From DATLAN01 sp035527455 (lineage in GTDB: Bacteria; Planctomycetota; Planctomycetia; Pirellulales; Thermoguttaceae), in the NCBI GenBank assembly GCA_035527455.1, contig DATLAN010000153.1, positions 1 through 8,522 on the forward strand: a DNA stretch of 8,522 nucleotides, given 5' to 3'. This document shows, in pieces, positions 4,911 to 8,522 of this stretch. Every line of letters starts with the position of its first letter. Within the stretch, counting starts at the first letter, position 1. The translations under genes were made by a program, and so were the position numbers. The notes beneath the pieces were generated by a model that ran no database searches, was not told the DNA's origin, and was given only the letters and a program-made list of their open reading frames with translations.

Positions 4911-6308
4911 ATGAGCCGCATTAGTATGAACCTCTCGGGCATCGAGCGGACTCTGCTGAATCGGCTGGCCGAGGCCAACGCAGCCGCTACCCTCAGCAGC
5001 TTGCGAATGGCCACCGGCGAGATGATCAACTCTCCCCGCGACGACCCTTCCGCCTTCGTTTACCTCAGCGGGCAGCAGTCGCAATTGAGCCGGGTGCAGG
5101 AAACCATGGACAACGTCACCGCCGCCGCCAGCATGGTCGGCCAGGCACAAAGCACCGCGGACGAGATCCGCACCCAGCTCAGCGCCATCCGTACCGAACT
5201 GCTGAAGTGGGAATCCGGCACGCTCACCGGTTCCGAGCAGTCGAACATCGACGCGGCCATCACCGAGATCGAAAACCTCGTGGCTACCGAAATGGACGGC
5301 AAGAGACTGCTGGACGGGTCGGCCAACTTCGAGATCTCCGGCCGCAATTCCAGCCAGGTGACCGACGTGAGGGTCTTCTCCACCGGAGGGGCGACCGTGA
5401 CCGTCTCCGGCTCGGTGACCGCGGCCGCCACCCGGGCCGAACTGACCTTCACCGGCTCCGGCGGAAACGTCGATACCGACGCCACCTTCACGCTCACCGG
5501 CAATACCGGCAGCTACGAGTTCACGGTGACCGCCGCGCAAACGCTCGACAACCTGGCGACCGCGATCAACGACAAGAGCCACGAAACGGGCGTGACCGCC
5601 TCGGTCGACGCCGACGTGCTGACCTTCACCAGCGTCGAGTACGGCACCGACGCGGACGTCACCATCGGCGTCAGCGACGGCACGTTCATCGTCGCCGCCG
5701 GCAACACGACCTCCGATGCGGGCACCGACGTCACGGCCACCATCGACGGGCAGTCCTACACCGGCGACGGCCACCAACTCTCGATCAGCGACGGCGTGGC
5801 CAACTACCGCCTCGAGTTCGAGCCCACGTTCACCGGGGATTTCGATACCATTACCGTAAGCGGCGACGCCCTGACCTTCGCGCTTTCCACCGATCTGGCC
5901 CGCAGCACCACGTTGGCCATCCCGGGATTGCACCCGGCAAAGCTCGGCGGGCCGAGCGGCTCGCTGTCCGATCTGGCCACCGGCGGTTCGCTGGCCGGTC
6001 TGGGCGACAACGCCTCCCAGGCCATCCGCGTGGTCGACGAGGCCCTGGCCGATCTGACCGAGGTCGAAGGCGCCATCGACGGCTTCTACAACGCCTCGGT
6101 CACGTCGGCCTCCAATTTCCTCGCCGACCTGGAGGATGATCTCGAAGACGCCATCGACGACGTCAACCTCGTCGACGATACGGAGGAAGCGTCACGACTG
6201 GTTTATTACACCGGGCTGGCCTCCAACAGCATCGCCGGATTGTCCATTCTCCAGAATCAGCGGGCCGGCATCGTGAGGTTGATCCAGAAGATCGCCGGGC
6301 TGGCCTGA
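4911..6308 (+). CDS. Flagellin-family filament or hook-associated protein (FliC/FlgL type)
   Basis: A 465-residue structural protein expected to be exported through the flagellar type III system and polymerised in the filament or at the hook-filament junction. The N-terminal helical domain (about 1-140) shows the flagellin pattern SSLRMATGEMINSPRDDPSA, then long amphipathic helices ending DGKRLLDGSANF. The C-terminal domain (about 367-465) ends with SNSIAGLSILQNQRAGIVRL, the usual coiled-coil partner. The Thr/Val/Gly-rich middle contains a region resembling the flagellin hook IN motif (about 165-250) and a beta-rich segment with AKLGGPSGSLSDL (343-355), as in planctomycete flagellins. There is no cysteine and no signal peptide, as expected. 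Acidic runs at 404-426 (LADLEDDLEDAIDD, VDDTEE) are unusual. FliC and FlgL cannot be separated here. The gene is coupled to the preceding cyclase. Confidence 0.85.
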   Translation: MSRISMNLSGIERTLLNRLAEANAAATLSSLRMATGEMINSPRDDPSAFVYLSGQQSQLSRVQETMDNVTAAASMVGQAQSTADEIRTQLSAIRTELLKWESGTLTGSEQSNIDAAITEIENLVATEMDGKRLLDGSANFEISGRNSSQVTDVRVFSTGGATVTVSGSVTAAATRAELTFTGSGGNVDTDATFTLTGNTGSYEFTVTAAQTLDNLATAINDKSHETGVTASVDADVLTFTSVEYGTDADVTIGVSDGTFIVAAGNTTSDAGTDVTATIDGQSYTGDGHQLSISDGVANYRLEFEPTFTGDFDTITVSGDALTFALSTDLARSTTLAIPGLHPAKLGGPSGSLSDLATGGSLAGLGDNASQAIRVVDEALADLTEVEGAIDGFYNASVTSASNFLADLEDDLEDAIDDVNLVDDTEEASRLVYYTGLASNSIAGLSILQNQRAGIVRLIQKIAGLA

Positions 6309-6316
6309 GCGCACAG

Positions 6317-6345
6317 TAGCCATCTCGCTCCGCGAGATGTGGCTA
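6317..6345. repeat. Hairpin just after the flagellin stop codon
   Basis: CATCTCGC (6321-6328) pairs perfectly with GCGAGATG (6332-6339) across loop TCC. TAGC/GCTA extends the stem past a two-base bulge. It starts nine bases after the TGA. There is no T-tract directly after it, so it is more likely a 3'-end stabiliser or repeat than a complete terminator. Its right half also pairs with 6474-6485, an alternative structure. Confidence 0.6.
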
Positions 6346-6485
6346 TGGCTCGTCGCAATAAATCTGCAACAGGCAACGTGGGGCAGATTTCCTAATCTGC
6401 CGGAAGATTGTGGGAATCATGGCAGGTTGGGAAACCTGCCCCACGTTGCACTTTTTTCCAGACGAGCCATGCGTCTCGCGGAGCG
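6326..6485. repeat. 160-bp nested palindromic element (MITE-like)
   Basis: From outside in: CGCTCCGCGAGA (6326-6337) pairs with 6474-6485; ATGGCTCGTC (6345-6354) with 6461-6470; GCAACGTGGGGCAG (6373-6386) with 6436-6449. All three pairings are perfect. Within the core are two 8-bp hairpins, GGCAGATT/AATCTGCC (6383-6398) and GGCAGGTT/AACCTGCC (6421-6440). The architecture parallels the element at 1189-1318 but the sequence differs. I recall similar 'GTGGGGCAGGTT' repeats in Pirellulales, unverified here. Confidence 0.7.
6373..6457 (+). terminator. Probable intrinsic terminator of the cyclase-flagellin unit
   Basis: The 14-bp stem (6373-6386 with 6436-6449) is followed after two bases by six T residues (6452-6457) on the plus strand, about 145 bases after the flagellin stop. 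The loop is long (49 bases) but itself folds into two 8-bp hairpins, giving a compact branched structure. The T-tract makes this the best terminator candidate in the window. Confidence 0.45.
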
Positions 6486-6545
6486 TCCACGGCGTCCAAG
6501 AACCTCCGCCCGAACCACTCGGAAAGCCGCCGAAATGACCGTCGG

Positions 6546-6618
6546 ACGAGTACGGGTTCCTCTTCTCTGTTCATGTCGCGCGATGACGTGGAATCAGAGA
6601 AGAGGACCCCGTACTCGT
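6546..6618. repeat. Long inverted repeat, 24-bp arms with one mismatch
   Basis: The arm at 6546-6569 is complementary to 6595-6618 at 23 of 24 positions, with a 25-base loop. It lies between convergent genes, about 75 bases beyond the PhoD-like stop codon, and could end or stabilise that transcript. No T-tract follows on either strand. Confidence 0.7.
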
Positions 6619-6691
6619 TCGTGCCGTCAACTTCGAGCGACGAGAAATTGAGCCACGGAAACCTCCGAAGCCGCCTTTTTCGACTCGCCGG

Positions 6692-8522
6692 CTACAGTCT
6701 CACCTCCATCGTCTCGCGATTCTCCGCCGTCGCCCGGACTTGCCGGATGACGCGAAAGCGGTCCGTCCCGGGCTCGCCCACCTGGACCGTGTACAGTCCC
6801 TCGCGAAATACCTTCGGCCGGAACTGCGACCCGCGGATACGCAGCGTGTAGACTACCTCGCCGTCGGATTCGTCCACGATTTGCACGACCGGGTTCTCCA
6901 TCCCCGTCACCTCGAGCGTCGGCAGCCACGCCTTGGGCGCTCGGGCATAGTTGTCGGCCTGCGCGACCGTGATCGGCCAGCCGGCGTACATCGTGCCGGT
7001 GTTCGGATCGGCCGGGTTGACGTGACGCGGCCACGTCTCCATGGTGATCGTGCGCCGGGCCTTGTCGAAGCGGACGATGCCGTAGCCGGGCACCTCGCGG
7101 TAGAACTCCACCGGCTCGGGAAACGCGCCCGGCGGTGGGTTCCTCACCGGGTTCGCCACCGCGTGGACGGTCAGCTTGTTGTGAAAGCCGTCCTCGTAGC
7201 GGCCCGTGTACGGCGGCATCCCCGGCCGGTAGTTCAGCGGCGGGTAGTCCGGGTCCCAACTCCGCGCGTAATAGTTCGCGATCGACGGCACGCACAACGA
7301 CCAGCACGCGTCCTCCCACTCGTCGGTCCCGTGATGGATCGTGCTGGCCAGGTGCTGGTCGCCGGCGATGTGGACCATGAATCCGCGCCGCATCTCCTGA
7401 AGCGCTTTGCGGCGGCCCGTTTGCGGCCAGCCGTTGGAGTCCAGGTCCCGATCCAGCGGGATGGCGAACTCCTGCGGCACGTCGTCGGCTCGCTTGCCGA
7501 GGATCTGCAGGTTGCAGAAGATCGTCTGGCTCAAGACGGCCTTCATCTCCTGGCCGCGCCAATCCTCGGCGAAGCGGCGGAGGAATCTCAGTTGGCCTTC
7601 TCCCAAGAGCGTGGCCCCGGGCACGTCCGCTTCGCGCGAGTCGTAACCCTTCGGCTCGGTCAGATGGCTGTCGCGGCTCATCCGGGCCCGGACCACGGTC
7701 GGCGCCGACTTGAATTTGCGGTCTTCGATTACCGCGAAACCGACGCCGCCGACCGTCAACGCCGTGTAGTAGACCGAAATCCCCTGCCCGATCGGCGTGG
7801 GATCGAACGGGTCCGGCAGGTTCGACGTCTGCGTGCGCTGCATCATGTTGAGCCATTGCGGGTGCATGAAGTAGCCCCCGTAGGTGCCGTCCAGGTCGCC
7901 GTCGACCGACGCCCCGCCCCCGATGCCCCAGACGTTCCGCTGGTACACGTCGTGATCGTCGGGGATGATCACCGCCGGAATGTCGCGGGTAAGGTCGCGG
8001 AACGCCCAACACCACAGATACCACTTGTAGAGATAGTCCAGGCAGGCCTTGTTCAACGGCCGTTCCTGGGCCCGGGTCGGGTTGCCCTCGTAGACCTGGT
8101 CGCCGGAGAAGAAGAGCAGATCGGGCTGGTGGACGGCGACGTGTCGGACGATCTCGCTCTGCGGAAAGTAGACGCATCTGGTCCAGTCGTACGTGTTGCT
8201 CGCCTCGACCGTCCCTTCGCTTCCCGCGTCGGCGGGAAAGGGCGCGTCGACGCCGTAGGGCAGCGGATATTCATACCCGCCGCGGACCTGCATGTTGCCG
8301 GTGAACGCCGCCACGACCAGCGTCTCCTTCTCCACCGGATCGCGGCGAATCGTGCCCGACCAGTAGTGTGGGTGCGGCCGGCCGTCGCTCTGCCGGAGTT
8401 CGTACTTCAGGCGATACGGGACGTCGTTGTCCGCGCTGAAGTCGTCCACGCGGAAGGTGGCCGTGGAGCCGGGCACGACGATCTTCTCGGCGGCGATCGT
8501 CTGCCAACCGTCGCCTTGGCGG
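6692..8522 (-). CDS. PhoD-like metallophosphatase (alkaline phosphatase D family), N-terminus outside window
   Basis: 609 residues are visible and the frame stays open to base 8522, so the true start and any export signal lie outside. A GTG at 8476 is an internal valine in a continuous frame (GWQTIAAEKIVVPGSTATF), not a start. PhoD enzymes are metal-dependent phosphodiesterases/phosphomonoesterases, usually exported by the Tat route. Visible metal-site motifs, numbered from the first full codon, are FFSGDQVYE (137-145), IPDDHDVYQRNVWG (186-199) and HIAGDQHLAST (384-394). A beta-rich C-terminal extension (about 535-609) follows the catalytic core. Conserved flanks such as GYFMHPQWLNMMQRTQTSNL fit the planctomycete PhoD-like group. 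The gene is convergent with the flagellin gene, with no evident functional link. The natural substrate is unknown; phosphate scavenging is the family default. Confidence 0.88.
   Translation of the reverse strand, partial: RQGDGWQTIAAEKIVVPGSTATFRVDDFSADNDVPYRLKYELRQSDGRPHPHYWSGTIRRDPVEKETLVVAAFTGNMQVRGGYEYPLPYGVDAPFPADAGSEGTVEASNTYDWTRCVYFPQSEIVRHVAVHQPDLLFFSGDQVYEGNPTRAQERPLNKACLDYLYKWYLWCWAFRDLTRDIPAVIIPDDHDVYQRNVWGIGGGASVDGDLDGTYGGYFMHPQWLNMMQRTQTSNLPDPFDPTPIGQGISVYYTALTVGGVGFAVIEDRKFKSAPTVVRARMSRDSHLTEPKGYDSREADVPGATLLGEGQLRFLRRFAEDWRGQEMKAVLSQTIFCNLQILGKRADDVPQEFAIPLDRDLDSNGWPQTGRRKALQEMRRGFMVHIAGDQHLASTIHHGTDEWEDACWSLCVPSIANYYARSWDPDYPPLNYRPGMPPYTGRYEDGFHNKLTVHAVANPVRNPPPGAFPEPVEFYREVPGYGIVRFDKARRTITMETWPRHVNPADPNTGTMYAGWPITVAQADNYARAPKAWLPTLEVTGMENPVVQIVDESDGEVVYTLRIRGSQFRPKVFREGLYTVQVGEPGTDRFRVIRQVRATAENRETMEVRL

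Larger units (their letters stand above)
6309..6691. other. Convergent intergenic region between the flagellin and PhoD-like genes
   Basis: 383 bases without a credible gene, dominated by palindromes: a hairpin directly after the flagellin stop, a nested element at 6326-6485 with a T-tract, and a hairpin with 24-bp arms at 6546-6618. The remaining stretches (6486-6545, 6619-6691) show nothing recognisable. Confidence 0.7.

Noticed and set aside
2589..5933. Very long minus-strand open frame (1114 codons) opposite the cyclase and flagellin genes
   Set aside because: Its product is a Gly/Ala/His/Arg/Asp-rich string without domains, while the opposite strand shows clear HD-GYP, PAS, GGDEF and flagellin signatures. 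Long antisense frames are expected in GC-rich codon usage.
6392..6574. 60-codon minus-strand frame between the flagellin and PhoD-like genes
   Set aside because: Its C-terminal third is translated palindromic repeat (VQRGAGFPTCHDSHNLPAD) and its start lies in the loop of the 24-bp-arm hairpin; no independent support for coding.
6627..8177. 516-codon minus-strand frame overlapping the PhoD-like gene
   Set aside because: Arg/Gly/Pro-rich with no motif; the PhoD metal-site motifs are in another frame of the same strand.

Overview
The window looks like chromosomal DNA of a planctomycete, most likely of the Pirellulales. This rests on the high GC content, an ECF sigma factor followed by a protein whose N-terminus resembles planctomycete YfbK-type von Willebrand A proteins, a planctomycete-style flagellin, and intergenic gaps filled with several unrelated families of short palindromic repeats. 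The lineage call is recognition, not a database result. No tRNA, rRNA, CRISPR array, insertion sequence or phage gene was seen.

Layout. (1) 1-1022, minus strand: an ECF sigma factor (324-1022), then the first 64 codons of a probable von Willebrand A partner (1-193), with a strong inverted repeat between them. The C-terminal tail of the sigma factor is encoded by a 27-bp tandem duplication and a three-hairpin palindromic cluster. (2) 1023-1318: an intergenic gap with a possible sigma-factor promoter and a nested inverted-repeat element that ends exactly at the stop codon of the next gene. (3) 1319-2182, minus strand: a fumarylacetoacetate hydrolase family enzyme with a clear Shine-Dalgarno site. 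(4) 2183-2618: a divergent control region. (5) 2619-6308, plus strand: a two-gene unit, a multidomain diguanylate cyclase followed 15 bp later by a flagellin-family protein. (6) 6309-6691: a convergent gap holding a nested palindromic element with a T6 tract (probable terminator) and a separate hairpin with 24-bp arms. (7) 6692-8522, minus strand: a PhoD-like metallophosphatase whose N-terminus lies beyond the window.

The most distinctive content is the cyclase-flagellin pair. The cyclase joins a degenerate HD-GYP domain, which has lost most metal ligands, to a PAS domain, an apparently active GGEEF domain with an intact RxxD inhibitory site, and a C-terminal domain I cannot assign. Its close coupling to a flagellin gene suggests that c-di-GMP synthesis and production of a filament component are made together, perhaps in the swarmer/sessile switch. 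That last step is inference.

The second theme is the palindromes. Each intergenic gap carries a differently built palindromic element, one of which has been absorbed into a coding sequence.
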